From assembly GCA_039182715.1 (NCBI GenBank), contig JBCDBY010000225.1, forward strand, positions 1 to 7,753: DNA of 7,753 bases, in the 5' to 3' direction. Below, one piece after another: positions 1-6,419 of the stretch; the first letter of the stretch is position 1, and each line of letters starts with the position of its first letter. Below the pieces are notes generated by a model that was given only the letters and a program-made list of their open reading frames with translations, was not told the DNA's origin and made no database searches. The stretch is from JBCDBY01 sp039182715 (lineage in GTDB: Bacteria > Planctomycetota > PLA2). A program made the translations under genes and the position numbers.

Positions 1-409
1 CGAATCCCGGGCCGAGGGCGAACGTGAAGTTCCAGTCGGTGCCCGCGCGCGGCACGTCCTCGGAGGTGTAGAGAAAGCCGCCGTTGAGATCGAGGAAGAT
101 GCCCAGCTTCTCCCACTCCCAGAAGTGCCAGCGCATGCCGACCTCGAACTCCGCGCCCCCGAAATTCTTGCCGAACTCGCGGAACCAGGTGGGCGTCAGC
201 CCGATGCCGATGGCCCAGCGGTCCTCGAGGTACCAGCGGTTCCAGACGCCGATGCCGGCGTTCTCCGCCTCGCCCTTGGCATCCCACCAGAGCAGGTCGC
301 CCACGATCGGCGTGGAGTAGTGCCCCTGGACCGACCACTGCTTGTCGCCCTGCTTGTGCATACCGCCGTGACAGGCGCACAGACACGCCAGCAGAAAGAC
401 GGCGCGCAC
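1..409 (-). CDS. Acyloxyacyl hydrolase / PagL-like outer-membrane protein, 3' part beyond window
   Basis: The first 136 residues are visible; the gene continues past base 1. It starts at GTG 409-407, which shares one base with the stop of the upstream gene (TAGTG); AAGG lies 4 nt before it. The N-terminus is short and hydrophobic with Cys at residues 9, 11 and 13, so it is probably a signal peptide and possibly a lipoprotein signal (LCAC). The mature part alternates aromatic and charged residues in short strands, as in a small outer-membrane beta-barrel. The stretch with FEVGMRWHFWEWEKLGIFLD followed by GGFLYTSEDVP and NFTFALGPG resembles PagL-type lipid A 3-O-deacylases and related acyloxyacyl hydrolases. 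The family's catalytic His-Ser pair normally lies near the C-terminus, which is outside the window, so activity cannot be judged. Assignment is by remembered family pattern only; another small barrel protein is possible. It is the third gene after the patatin lipase and the small 409-678 gene. Confidence 0.6.
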   Translation of the reverse strand, partial: MRAVFLLACLCACHGGMHKQGDKQWSVQGHYSTPIVGDLLWWDAKGEAENAGIGVWNRWYLEDRWAIGIGLTPTWFREFGKNFGGAEFEVGMRWHFWEWEKLGIFLDLNGGFLYTSEDVPRAGTDWNFTFALGPGF

Positions 410-678
410 TAGCCTTCGAACGGGACCTTGTGCGGCGCGACGATGAAGGTGGCGCGCTCGACCGCGCGCAGGCGTTCCGCCTCCTTCTCCGCATCCGCCT
501 TGCGCGGGTAGGGGTAGACGGCGATCACTTCACCCATGCCGTTCTTGACGGCCCAGACCGCCATCAGACGGCCGGCGTTGCGCTCGCTTCGCTCCTTGGC
601 ATCACGCTCGTCGGAACGAATCTCCGCCTCGTCGCGGAGTCGTTCGAGCCGGGAGCGGTTGGACGATCGTCGTGCCAT
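409..678 (-). CDS. Small basic protein of unknown function (89 aa)
   Basis: I do not recognise a named family. Residues 1-35 are dominated by Arg, Glu, Asp and Ser and look like a charged helix or disordered tail. Residues 36-89 look like a small alpha/beta domain: a strand (MAVWAVKN), a turn with GMGEVI, the strand AVYPYPRKADAEKEAERL leading into a helix, and a last strand FIVAPHKVPFEG. The GxxxAxYPYPxKxxAExxAxxL arrangement recalls short uncharacterised proteins of high-GC Gram-negative bacteria, but I cannot name them. There is no signal peptide or membrane segment, so it is probably cytoplasmic, in contrast to its two envelope neighbours. It starts 16 nt after the patatin stop and its stop overlaps the next start by one base, so it is almost surely co-translated in that unit. 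No good Shine-Dalgarno precedes ATG 678; instead TAGACT sits 6 nt upstream. Confidence 0.75.
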   Translation of the reverse strand: MARRSSNRSRLERLRDEAEIRSDERDAKERSERNAGRLMAVWAVKNGMGEVIAVYPYPRKADAEKEAERLRAVERATFIVAPHKVPFEG

Positions 679-684
679 GTGCGC

Positions 685-690
685 AGTCTA
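685..690 (-). promoter_or_regulatory. TANNNT box before the 89-aa gene
   Basis: On the minus strand TAGACT occupies 690-685 and is followed by 6 nt and then ATG 678. This is the same spacing seen at the patatin and YbjT-like starts. It may be the -10 of a secondary internal promoter giving a leaderless transcript within the operon. I see no convincing -35 box at 16-18 bases. Confidence 0.25.
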
Positions 691-694
691 TCCC

Positions 695-1894
695 CTACTT
701 GGCCGGTTGCAGCTCGACGTCTTCGGGCCACAGTCGCTCCGGCAGCGAAGTCTGCCAGCTGGCCGGATCGCGCCCCATCGCCGCCCCGATGTCCGAGAGC
801 CGGCGCATGTACCGTTCGTCAAACGCGGTGTTCGACTGCGGGAGCTTCTCCCGCTCGGGAATCGCCACGAAGCGCATCTCGACCGGCCAGCCGAGCTCCC
901 GCTCGATCTCCTTGGCGCCGGCGATGAACGCGGCAAGCAGCACCTGCGTCGAGATGTGGCTGCCGATATCGAAGCCGCGACCCATGGTGGCGAGCCAGTT
1001 GGGCTGCAGCGTCTCCATCGGAACCTGCAGGATGTTGTTGACGACGACCCAGACGCGCAGCGTCGGAAGCGGCTTGCCGTCGTCGCCGTGGTAGAGCTGC
1101 CAGAGGGCGGCGGCTCGCTGGAGCCAGTCGAGAGAGAGCCCGGCATTGAAAAGCGCCCCCATACCGCCGTCGATGTGCAGGTGCCCGTCGATCTCAACCG
1201 CCGGGAAGCCGCCCGGGTACGAAGCCGATGCGGTCAACACCTTGAAGAACCGCTCCTGATCGCCGTCGACCGCCATCTGCCCCGCATTCCAGATCCGCTC
1301 CACGCCGAGGTCGGCGTCGATCGTGCCGATCAGCAGCAACCGCCCCTGCTCGCGCGCCTGCGCGATGAGCGGCAGGCCGGGCTCCAGGGTGGAGCGCACG
1401 TCGCGCCACAGGCCGGCGCCGTCGGCGAACGAGGACTTCATGCCCAGGATCGCGTTGGATCGCGTCTTGACCCAGTCCTCCTTCGGATTGCGGTAGAGCT
1501 CGTCGACCAGGTCGTAGGACCGCTGCTCGCCGAGGTAGGCGAAGGGCGCCATGAGCGCGCCGGTGCTGATGCCGCTCACGATGTCGAATTCCGGACGGAC
1601 CATCGGCCCCTCCTCGATTTCGCCCCACGCGCGCAGGAAGCCCGTCCCGAACGCGCCCTTCGGGCCGCCGCCGGAAAGCGAGAGGATGTCGATCGTGACC
1701 GGCTGGTCGCCGGCGGCGTCGACCTTGCGCAGGATCCGCTCCATGAACGCCTTCGCGTTGAGGGCGGAATCCCGGGCGCGCGCCTCGAAAAATGCCTCCC
1801 GCTGGGCCAGCAGCTGATCCTCGGGGATCGGATCGCGCTTTTCGCCGCTGGTGCAGGCCGCGAGCAGGATCAGGGAGCAGACGAGGCATCGCAT
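695..1894 (-). CDS. Patatin-like phospholipase family lipoprotein
   Basis: A 399-residue serine hydrolase of the patatin family, probably acting on membrane lipids. With the start at ATG 1894, residues 1-14 form a lipoprotein signal ending in the lipobox LAAC (Cys14), so the enzyme is expected to be lipid-anchored in the envelope. The patatin core begins near residue 68: oxyanion loop GGGPKG (75-80), nucleophile motif GISTG (108-112, Ser110), and the catalytic Asp in DGG (242-244). All parts of the Ser-Asp dyad are present, so it should be active. Residues 15-65 are a charged linker; the C-terminal 150 residues have no recognised motif. An in-frame ATG at 1936 would add 14 residues before the signal peptide; it is rejected because the signal would no longer be N-terminal and because a promoter-like TTTACG-17-TACCGT lies just before 1894. 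It is the first gene of a three-gene unit that ends in a PagL-like gene. Substrate unknown. Confidence 0.9.
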   Translation of the reverse strand: MRCLVCSLILLAACTSGEKRDPIPEDQLLAQREAFFEARARDSALNAKAFMERILRKVDAAGDQPVTIDILSLSGGGPKGAFGTGFLRAWGEIEEGPMVRPEFDIVSGISTGALMAPFAYLGEQRSYDLVDELYRNPKEDWVKTRSNAILGMKSSFADGAGLWRDVRSTLEPGLPLIAQAREQGRLLLIGTIDADLGVERIWNAGQMAVDGDQERFFKVLTASASYPGGFPAVEIDGHLHIDGGMGALFNAGLSLDWLQRAAALWQLYHGDDGKPLPTLRVWVVVNNILQVPMETLQPNWLATMGRGFDIGSHISTQVLLAAFIAGAKEIERELGWPVEMRFVAIPEREKLPQSNTAFDERYMRRLSDIGAAMGRDPASWQTSLPERLWPEDVELQPAK

Positions 1895-1900
1895 GCGGAG

Positions 1901-1929
1901 ACGGTACGCGCCCGGCAGGTGGCCGTAAA
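1901..1929 (-). promoter_or_regulatory. Predicted promoter of the patatin unit, possibly leaderless
   Basis: Read on the minus strand, TTTACG (1929-1924) and TACCGT (1906-1901) are separated by exactly 17 bases. They match the -35 consensus TTGACA at four positions and the -10 consensus TATAAT at three. The -10 box ends 6 nt before ATG 1894, so transcription would start at or next to the start codon and leave no room for a ribosome binding site. No Shine-Dalgarno is visible there. This is a prediction from the sequence alone. Confidence 0.45.
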
Positions 1930-1956
1930 GCTGCATCCCCGGAGGGCCCCGAGGCG

Positions 1957-1962
1957 TAATCT
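1957..1962 (+). promoter_or_regulatory. TANNNT -10-like box of the YbjT-like gene
   Basis: TAATCT (four of six matches to TATAAT) ends 6 nt before ATG 1969. The intervening bases TGAGGG include GAGGG, which touches the start codon and is too close for a normal Shine-Dalgarno, so leaderless initiation is the likelier reading. No -35 match is seen 16-18 bases upstream. The box lies about 50 bases from the opposing patatin -10 box, so the two genes probably share the 1895-1968 control region. Confidence 0.35.
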
Positions 1963-1968
1963 TGAGGG

Positions 1969-3438
1969 ATGCGGGTCCTCGTCACGGGAGGCACCGGCTA
2001 CGTCGGTGGCCGGCTCACGCGACGCCTCGAAGAGGCGGGCCACGATGTCGTCTGCCTCGCCCGGCGGCCGGAGTTCCTGCGCGAGCGCGTCGCGCCCACG
2101 ACCACCGTGCTGCGGGGCGACGTCCTTCACCCGGAGTCGCTGCACGCTGCTCTCGAGGGCGTGGACTGCGCGTACTACCTGGTGCACTCGCTCGGATCGA
2201 AGGGCGATCTGGTCGAGACCGAGACCGAGGGAGCGCACAACTTCGCGCTCGCCGCCGCGCGCGCCGGCGTCCGGCGCATCATCTATCTCGGAGGCCTCGG
2301 TCACGGGCCCAACCTCTCGCCTCACCTCGAGAGCCGCCATCGCGTCGGCGAGGTGCTGGCGGAAGGGCGCGTGCCGGTTCTCGAGTTCCGCGCCTCGATC
2401 ATCATCGGTTCGGGCAGTATCTCGTTCGCGCTCGTGCGGGCGCTCGTCGAGAAACTGCCCGTGATGGTCACCCCCCGATGGGTCGAGACCCCGGCCCAGC
2501 CGATCGCGGTCGACGACGTCCTCGACTATCTGGTCGAGGGGCTCACCGTCGAGGTCGAGGGCAGCCGCGTCTTCGAGATCGGCGGCGCGGAGCCGACCAG
2601 CTACCTCGGGCTCATGAAGGCGTATGCGAAGCAACGAGGGCTCAAGCGGCTCTTCATCCGCGTACCGCTCCTTTCGCCGCGTCTCTCCTCGCTCTGGCTC
2701 GCGCTGGTGACGCCGGTCTACTACCACATCGGCCGCAAGCTCATCGCGGGGCTCGACAACCGTTCGGTGGTCGACGATCCCGCGGCGCTTACCGTCTTCT
2801 CGGTGCGACCGCGCACCATGAAGGACGCCATCGAGCGCGCGCTGGCGAACGAGGATCGTCGCGTCGCGGAGTCGCGCTGGAACGACCAGGAGCTGCCGGA
2901 CGAGCCGATGCGTCGCTACACGTCGCGCGTCTTCGACCGGCACTCGCGACTCGTCGGCGTCACGCAGCAGGAGGCGTTCCGGACGATCCTCTGCATCGGC
3001 GGCGACAGCGGCTGGTACTACGCGAACTGGCTGTGGCGCATCCGCGGCTGGCTCGACATTCTCGTCGGCGGCGTCGGGCTGCGGCGCGGACGGCGCCACC
3101 CCACCAAGCTGCGCGTCGGCGAGGCGCTCGACTTCTGGCGCGTGGAGGCGATCGAGCCGGACCACCTGCTGCGCCTGCGCGCCGAGATGAAGGTGCCGGG
3201 GCGCGCCTGGCTGCAGTTCGAGGTGCAGCCGAGCGACGAAGGTACGACCATCACGCAAACCGCCATCTTCGATCCCGTCGGCCTCTTCGGGCGCATCTAC
3301 TGGTACAGCCTGCTACCGCTCCACAAGATCATGTTCTCCGGCATGCTGCGACGCATCGAGGAGATTACGGCAGCACGGTCAGCAGCGCCCGATGCCCCGA
3401 GTCCGGATCGACAATCACCACGCGTTCCGACTGCGTGA
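1969..3438 (+). CDS. YbjT-type NAD(P)-binding SDR protein with C-terminal DUF2867-like domain
   Basis: A 489-residue atypical short-chain dehydrogenase-like protein, close in length and layout to E. coli YbjT (about 476 aa). Residues 1-13 form the Rossmann strand and dinucleotide loop (TGGTGYVG, 6-13); basic residues at 32-33 after the second strand suggest NADP(H). The family signatures follow: GDV at 50-52, YYLVHSLG (69-76), then LESRHRVGEVL (120-130), RASIIIGSGSISF (141-153), LPVMVTPRWV (163-172) and QPIAVDDVLDYL (177-188). The classical catalytic YxxxK pair is not evident, as usual for this branch, so the reaction is unknown; in the related NmrA-type proteins the role is redox sensing or binding. 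From about residue 325 to 465 lies the second domain, with WYYANWLWRIRG and a strand-rich SRPBCC-like end (HKIMFSGMLRRIEE). The last 24 residues (466-489) are Ala/Pro/Arg/Ser-rich and lie antisense to the next gene's end. Probably cytoplasmic; divergent from the patatin unit. Confidence 0.88.
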   Translation: MRVLVTGGTGYVGGRLTRRLEEAGHDVVCLARRPEFLRERVAPTTTVLRGDVLHPESLHAALEGVDCAYYLVHSLGSKGDLVETETEGAHNFALAAARAGVRRIIYLGGLGHGPNLSPHLESRHRVGEVLAEGRVPVLEFRASIIIGSGSISFALVRALVEKLPVMVTPRWVETPAQPIAVDDVLDYLVEGLTVEVEGSRVFEIGGAEPTSYLGLMKAYAKQRGLKRLFIRVPLLSPRLSSLWLALVTPVYYHIGRKLIAGLDNRSVVDDPAALTVFSVRPRTMKDAIERALANEDRRVAESRWNDQELPDEPMRRYTSRVFDRHSRLVGVTQQEAFRTILCIGGDSGWYYANWLWRIRGWLDILVGGVGLRRGRRHPTKLRVGEALDFWRVEAIEPDHLLRLRAEMKVPGRAWLQFEVQPSDEGTTITQTAIFDPVGLFGRIYWYSLLPLHKIMFSGMLRRIEEITAARSAAPDAPSPDRQSPRVPTA

Positions 3439-5713
3439 CGAAGAGCTGTCCGCTGCTCGCGTCGAAGGCGAGCCCGAGCGACCGATCCAGCGACGGTCCG
3501 TGCCCGTGTGTGCGTTCGACCCACTCCGCCCGGACACCGTCGTAGTACGGCTCTCGCCCCGAGATCGGCGTTCGGCTTCCGCTCCAGGCGTCCACCTTCA
3601 CGATCAGACCGCGCTCGTCGAGCACGAAGAGGCGCTCCCCTTTCGGATCGACGGCCAGCGAACGAGGCGTCGCGAGCTCGACCCCGCCCCCCCGGAAGTG
3701 AATGCTGTTTTCCGTCTTCTCCCGGAGCCCGGTCAGCGTGATCGCGCTGCCGCTGTCGAGATCCACGCTACGAACCGTCCCGTACTGCACGTCGAGTCCG
3801 CGCTGCCAGTACGAACCGAGCAGGATGCGATCGCGCGGCGCATCGACCACCACGGCGGGCGAGGTCCGCTGATAGCGCCCCAGCCCATAGGACGGGCCCT
3901 CGGCGAGGAGAGTGCGGGTGCCCGTCTGCGGATCGACCCGGTAGAGGCAGTCGACCTCGTAGCCGAAGGAGCCGAAGCTCTCCTCGTGGACGCCACCCTC
4001 GGTGTCGAGGACGTACGCCTCTCCGTTCGGACCGAGTCGCGCGAGCCGCGCGCGCTCGAACGGCTCTCCGATCGGCTCGACGGTGCCGCGCGTGACGTCC
4101 ACGCGGTGCAGGCGGCGCGGCTCGAGCAGGAGGCCCATGCCGGTGGCGGGGTCGAGATCGAAGTCGGCCGCCGCCGGCGTCTGATTCTCGAACTGGTGGA
4201 CGACGCGGGTGCGGCCGTTGTCGCATTGGATGGCGATGAGGCAACGACGGCCCTGGTCGAGCACGCAGATCTCGCCGCGCCCCGGATCGGCGATGGTCGG
4301 TCCGCCGAGTCGCGCCCGGCGGCCGAGATGGCTCAGCACGCGCGCGCTCCAGTCGTCGGTGTCGACGATGGTGATCTGCTGCGTCACCGCATCGAGCACG
4401 ACCAGGTGCGCCGCATCGTCATCGCACGCCACCGCCTGGGCGCCGTCGAAGTAGACGCCCTCGACGTGCCGGAAGGTGCGATCGCCGGTCTCCAGGTCGA
4501 TCTCCACGAAGCCATCGCCGTCCTCCGCGACGACATAGGCGACATCGCCGGCGATGGCGAGGCCCCGCCCGTGAACGATGCGCTTGTCGATGCTCGCCTT
4601 CGAGATCGTCACCGACTTGAGGAGATCGAAATTCACGGTGAGCAGCCGATCGTTCCTGGTGTCGACCGCGAGCAGCCGCGCCCGATCGACGTCCCACGCC
4701 AACGCACCCGTCTTTCCGATCCAGCCCTTGTGCGCCGCCAGCTCGATGAACTGCGCCTCCACGTCGATGCGCCCGAGCGGCTCGCCGGCCGGGCCCTGCA
4801 CGAAGATGCGCGAGCCGTTCGTGGCGATGAAGCCGGCCGGATCGAGCCGGTAGTCGGGCCCGGTCACGCCGTCCATGGCAAGGGATCGCGCGCCGGTTTC
4901 GAGATCGACGCGCACGACACGGCACTCGTGCTGATCGAAGACCAGCACGGCGTCCTCGTTCGGCACCGTGGTGAGCACGGTCGGATCGACGAACGCGATG
5001 CCGCTTCGGTCGACGCGTCGCGTGTCCGCCGTCTCGAGGTCGTAGGCGGTCAGCTCGTCGTCGCGCAGGACGATCGCCTCCCCGCGCTTGGCGTCGATGA
5101 CGAGGTCAACCGGCGGCGCCTCGACGGCGGCCGGATCGACCGGCGCCGGCGCCGCATCCACACGCCGGAGGGGAGCAACCGCCTCATGACCTCCGCGGTC
5201 GAACGCGGTCACGTGCAGCGCCGTGGCACCGGTCACGGGCACGACGGCCTCCCACGTGCGAAAGCCGTCGCTGCTGACGGCGGGCCGGCTGTTGACCCAC
5301 ACCGCGCTGACGCCGACGAAGTCGCGGGCGCGGCCGCGCACCACGACCTCGCCCTGGTCCGTGCGCGAGCGGACGGGCGGGAAGGTGATCTCGACGTGCG
5401 GCGCGGTCCGATCGATCGCGAAGGAGTGGAAGATCACCTCGGATCGCGGGCCGGCGCGCAGGCGCAGGACGTGCTCGCCCTCCTCGAGCGATTCGAGTCG
5501 ATGCGGGCTCGTGACCGGAAGAAACGCGCCCCCGTTCACGCTCAGTTCCGCGCGGCCGGGCTCGAACTCGATCGTGATCGACTCGACGTCGTGCACGCTG
5601 TCCTGCTGCGGCAGCGCGTAGGAGGCGAGCGCCGGGATGGACGGCGCCGCTACGCCGCCCCCGCCGCCGCACGCCGCGAGAAACACCAGAAGAGCCCAGG
5701 CTCGATGCTGCAT
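3365..5713 (-). CDS. Large lipoprotein with two Ig-like domains and a 12-repeat beta-propeller
   Basis: A 782-residue secreted or outer-membrane-anchored protein with no recognised enzyme motif. ATG 5713 is chosen because a perfect GGAGGT ends 7 nt upstream and the first 15 residues form a lipoprotein signal with lipobox LAAC (Cys15), followed by a five-Gly tether. Residues 45-103 resemble an Ig/FN3-like module ending in FAIDRTAP, a typical domain junction; residues 104-176 form a bacterial Ig-like module (VVVRGRARD, VWVN, VPVTG, VTAFDRGG). A Pro/Ala linker (185-203) leads to a propeller with a VDxxTGxR-type turn repeated 12 times. The second turn residue (Asp, or Gln at 496) falls at 225, 270, 317, 363, 406, 451, 496, 539, 594, 651, 708 and 769. 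This is like NHL or YVTN-type blades, which usually bind proteins or glycans. Two internal propellers are plausible. Function unknown; a surface adhesion or scaffold role is inference. Its 3' end overlaps the YbjT-like gene. Confidence 0.85.
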   Translation of the reverse strand: MQHRAWALLVFLAACGGGGGVAAPSIPALASYALPQQDSVHDVESITIEFEPGRAELSVNGGAFLPVTSPHRLESLEEGEHVLRLRAGPRSEVIFHSFAIDRTAPHVEITFPPVRSRTDQGEVVVRGRARDFVGVSAVWVNSRPAVSSDGFRTWEAVVPVTGATALHVTAFDRGGHEAVAPLRRVDAAPAPVDPAAVEAPPVDLVIDAKRGEAIVLRDDELTAYDLETADTRRVDRSGIAFVDPTVLTTVPNEDAVLVFDQHECRVVRVDLETGARSLAMDGVTGPDYRLDPAGFIATNGSRIFVQGPAGEPLGRIDVEAQFIELAAHKGWIGKTGALAWDVDRARLLAVDTRNDRLLTVNFDLLKSVTISKASIDKRIVHGRGLAIAGDVAYVVAEDGDGFVEIDLETGDRTFRHVEGVYFDGAQAVACDDDAAHLVVLDAVTQQITIVDTDDWSARVLSHLGRRARLGGPTIADPGRGEICVLDQGRRCLIAIQCDNGRTRVVHQFENQTPAAADFDLDPATGMGLLLEPRRLHRVDVTRGTVEPIGEPFERARLARLGPNGEAYVLDTEGGVHEESFGSFGYEVDCLYRVDPQTGTRTLLAEGPSYGLGRYQRTSPAVVVDAPRDRILLGSYWQRGLDVQYGTVRSVDLDSGSAITLTGLREKTENSIHFRGGGVELATPRSLAVDPKGERLFVLDERGLIVKVDAWSGSRTPISGREPYYDGVRAEWVERTHGHGPSLDRSLGLAFDASSGQLFVTQSERVVIVDPDSGHRALLTVLP

Positions 5714-5720
5714 TCGTCCT

Positions 5721-5726
5721 ACCTCC
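5721..5726 (-). promoter_or_regulatory. Strong Shine-Dalgarno of the propeller lipoprotein
   Basis: GGAGGT reads on the minus strand from 5726 to 5721, 7 nt before ATG 5713. It is the only full consensus ribosome binding site in the window and decides the start of this gene against the longer in-frame ATG codons at 5737 and 5908. Confidence 0.8.
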
Positions 5727-5795
5727 GTCCGGCCCATATCAAGGAGCGGGCCAAACGGCCCGACGGCGCGCCCAGCCGGGGACGGCGCGGGACGG

Positions 5796-5820
5796 GGCAA
5801 TTTCTCCGTTAGGAATTGCC
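5796..5820. promoter_or_regulatory. Inverted repeat in the divergent propeller/DinB gap
   Basis: GGCAATTTCT (5796-5805) and AGGAATTGCC (5811-5820) are complementary over 10 positions with a single G-T wobble, around a 5-base loop CCGTT. It sits 27 bases before the DinB-type start and 82 bases before the propeller start. There is no T-run on either side, so a rho-independent terminator is unlikely. As DNA it could be an operator (GGCAATT-11-AATTGCC) covering the -35 region expected for the DinB gene. Confidence 0.5.
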
Positions 5821-5833
5821 GCGCGCGCGAGGG

Positions 5834-5839
5834 TAAGGT
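5834..5839 (+). promoter_or_regulatory. Possible -10 box or ribosome site before the DinB-type gene
   Basis: TAAGGT fits the TANNNT pattern 8 nt before ATG 5848. The AAGG inside it (5835-5838) could equally act as a weak Shine-Dalgarno with 9 nt spacing. The two readings exclude each other on one transcript and the sequence does not decide between them. Confidence 0.25.
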
Positions 5840-5847
5840 AACGCGCC

Positions 5848-6414
5848 ATGGTGCAGTCCCTCGCGCGCGACCCGCGATTTTCCCCCTGCGTGGGCGTGTT
5901 TCTCGCACAGCTCGACGATCAGCTCCGGCGCATGCACGCCTTTCTCGAAGGCTGGAAGGTCAGCCATCTGGAGTGGCAGGCGAAGCCGGGGCGCAACTCG
6001 GCCGGCATGCTGCTGACCCATCTGGCCATCACCGAGCTGGTCTGGATGCATCTCGCCAACGGCGGCGCGCGCGACACGCGGGAGGCGCGCGTGCGGGCGA
6101 CGCTGGGCATCAGTCTGGAGGAGGACGGCATTCCCCTGCCGCCCGACGGGCGCCACGCGGGTGAGCTGAGCGGCCGCACCGTCGACGAGTACCTCGGCTG
6201 GCTCGACAGGGCGCGCGCCGCCACGCACGAGATCGCCGGCGCCTGGTCGGACGAGGATCTCGAGCGCACCTTCGTCGTGAACCAGCATGAGTTCACGCGC
6301 GAATGGGTGCTCTATCACCTGGTCGAGCACTTCGCCGCGCACTTCGGACAGATCGCGCTGTTGGGCCACATGATGCGGGACAACAAGGGCAAGGTGCCGT
6401 ACCGGGAGACCTAG
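5848..6414 (+). CDS. DinB / DUF664-like four-helix protein
   Basis: A 188-residue protein that looks like the DinB superfamily: a four-helix bundle, usually with a metal held by three His residues. Candidate ligands are His58 (in MLLTHLAITE), and His161 and His165 in the C-terminal helix (LYHLVEHFAAHFGQI), the spacing HxxxH being typical; His157 precedes them. Tryptophans at 36, 43, 66 and 118 fit the packing of the bundle. Relatives include thiol-dependent transferases of the bacillithiol/mycothiol type and many members with no known role. Despite the name, it is unrelated to the DNA polymerase also called DinB. There is no signal peptide; a cytoplasmic location is expected. The start at ATG 5848 is the first Met after the gap. 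The GNAT gene follows after 5 nt, so the two are probably one transcript. Expression may be governed by the inverted repeat at 5796-5820. Confidence 0.82.
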   Translation: MVQSLARDPRFSPCVGVFLAQLDDQLRRMHAFLEGWKVSHLEWQAKPGRNSAGMLLTHLAITELVWMHLANGGARDTREARVRATLGISLEEDGIPLPPDGRHAGELSGRTVDEYLGWLDRARAATHEIAGAWSDEDLERTFVVNQHEFTREWVLYHLVEHFAAHFGQIALLGHMMRDNKGKVPYRET

Positions 6415-6419
6415 CGCGC

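Noticed and set aside
1895..1936. ATG 1936 as the patatin start
   Set aside because: The extra 14 residues precede the signal peptide, and the start would lie upstream of the promoter-like boxes at 1901-1929.
536..2464. 642-codon open frame on the plus strand
   Set aside because: It lies antisense to the patatin gene, whose catalytic motifs are all present, and runs into the YbjT-like gene out of frame. The translation is Arg/Ala/Pro-rich without family motifs, as expected for a GC-rich shadow frame.
1870..3258. 462-codon minus-strand open frame
   Set aside because: It is antisense to the clearly conserved YbjT-like protein and shows no motif of its own.
1962..3545. 527-codon plus-strand open frame in another phase
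   Set aside because: Very Arg-rich product in the shifted phase of the YbjT-like gene; a shadow frame.
5736..5742. TTGATAT (minus strand, 5742-5736) as a promoter element of the propeller gene
   Set aside because: TTGATA resembles a -35 box, but the matching -10 position would fall on the bases next to the start codon (GGACGA). As a -10 box it matches poorly and has no -35 partner.
3392..5812. 806-codon open frame antisense to the propeller gene
   Set aside because: Its length is striking, but it mirrors the third-position GC of the real gene and gives Arg/Asp/Val/Ala-rich sequence. The opposite strand has a signal peptide, a perfect ribosome site and regular repeats.
5714..5908. N-terminal extension of the propeller lipoprotein to ATG 5908
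   Set aside because: It would bury the lipoprotein signal 65 residues inside the protein, ignore the GGAGGT before 5713 and overlap the start of the DinB-type gene.
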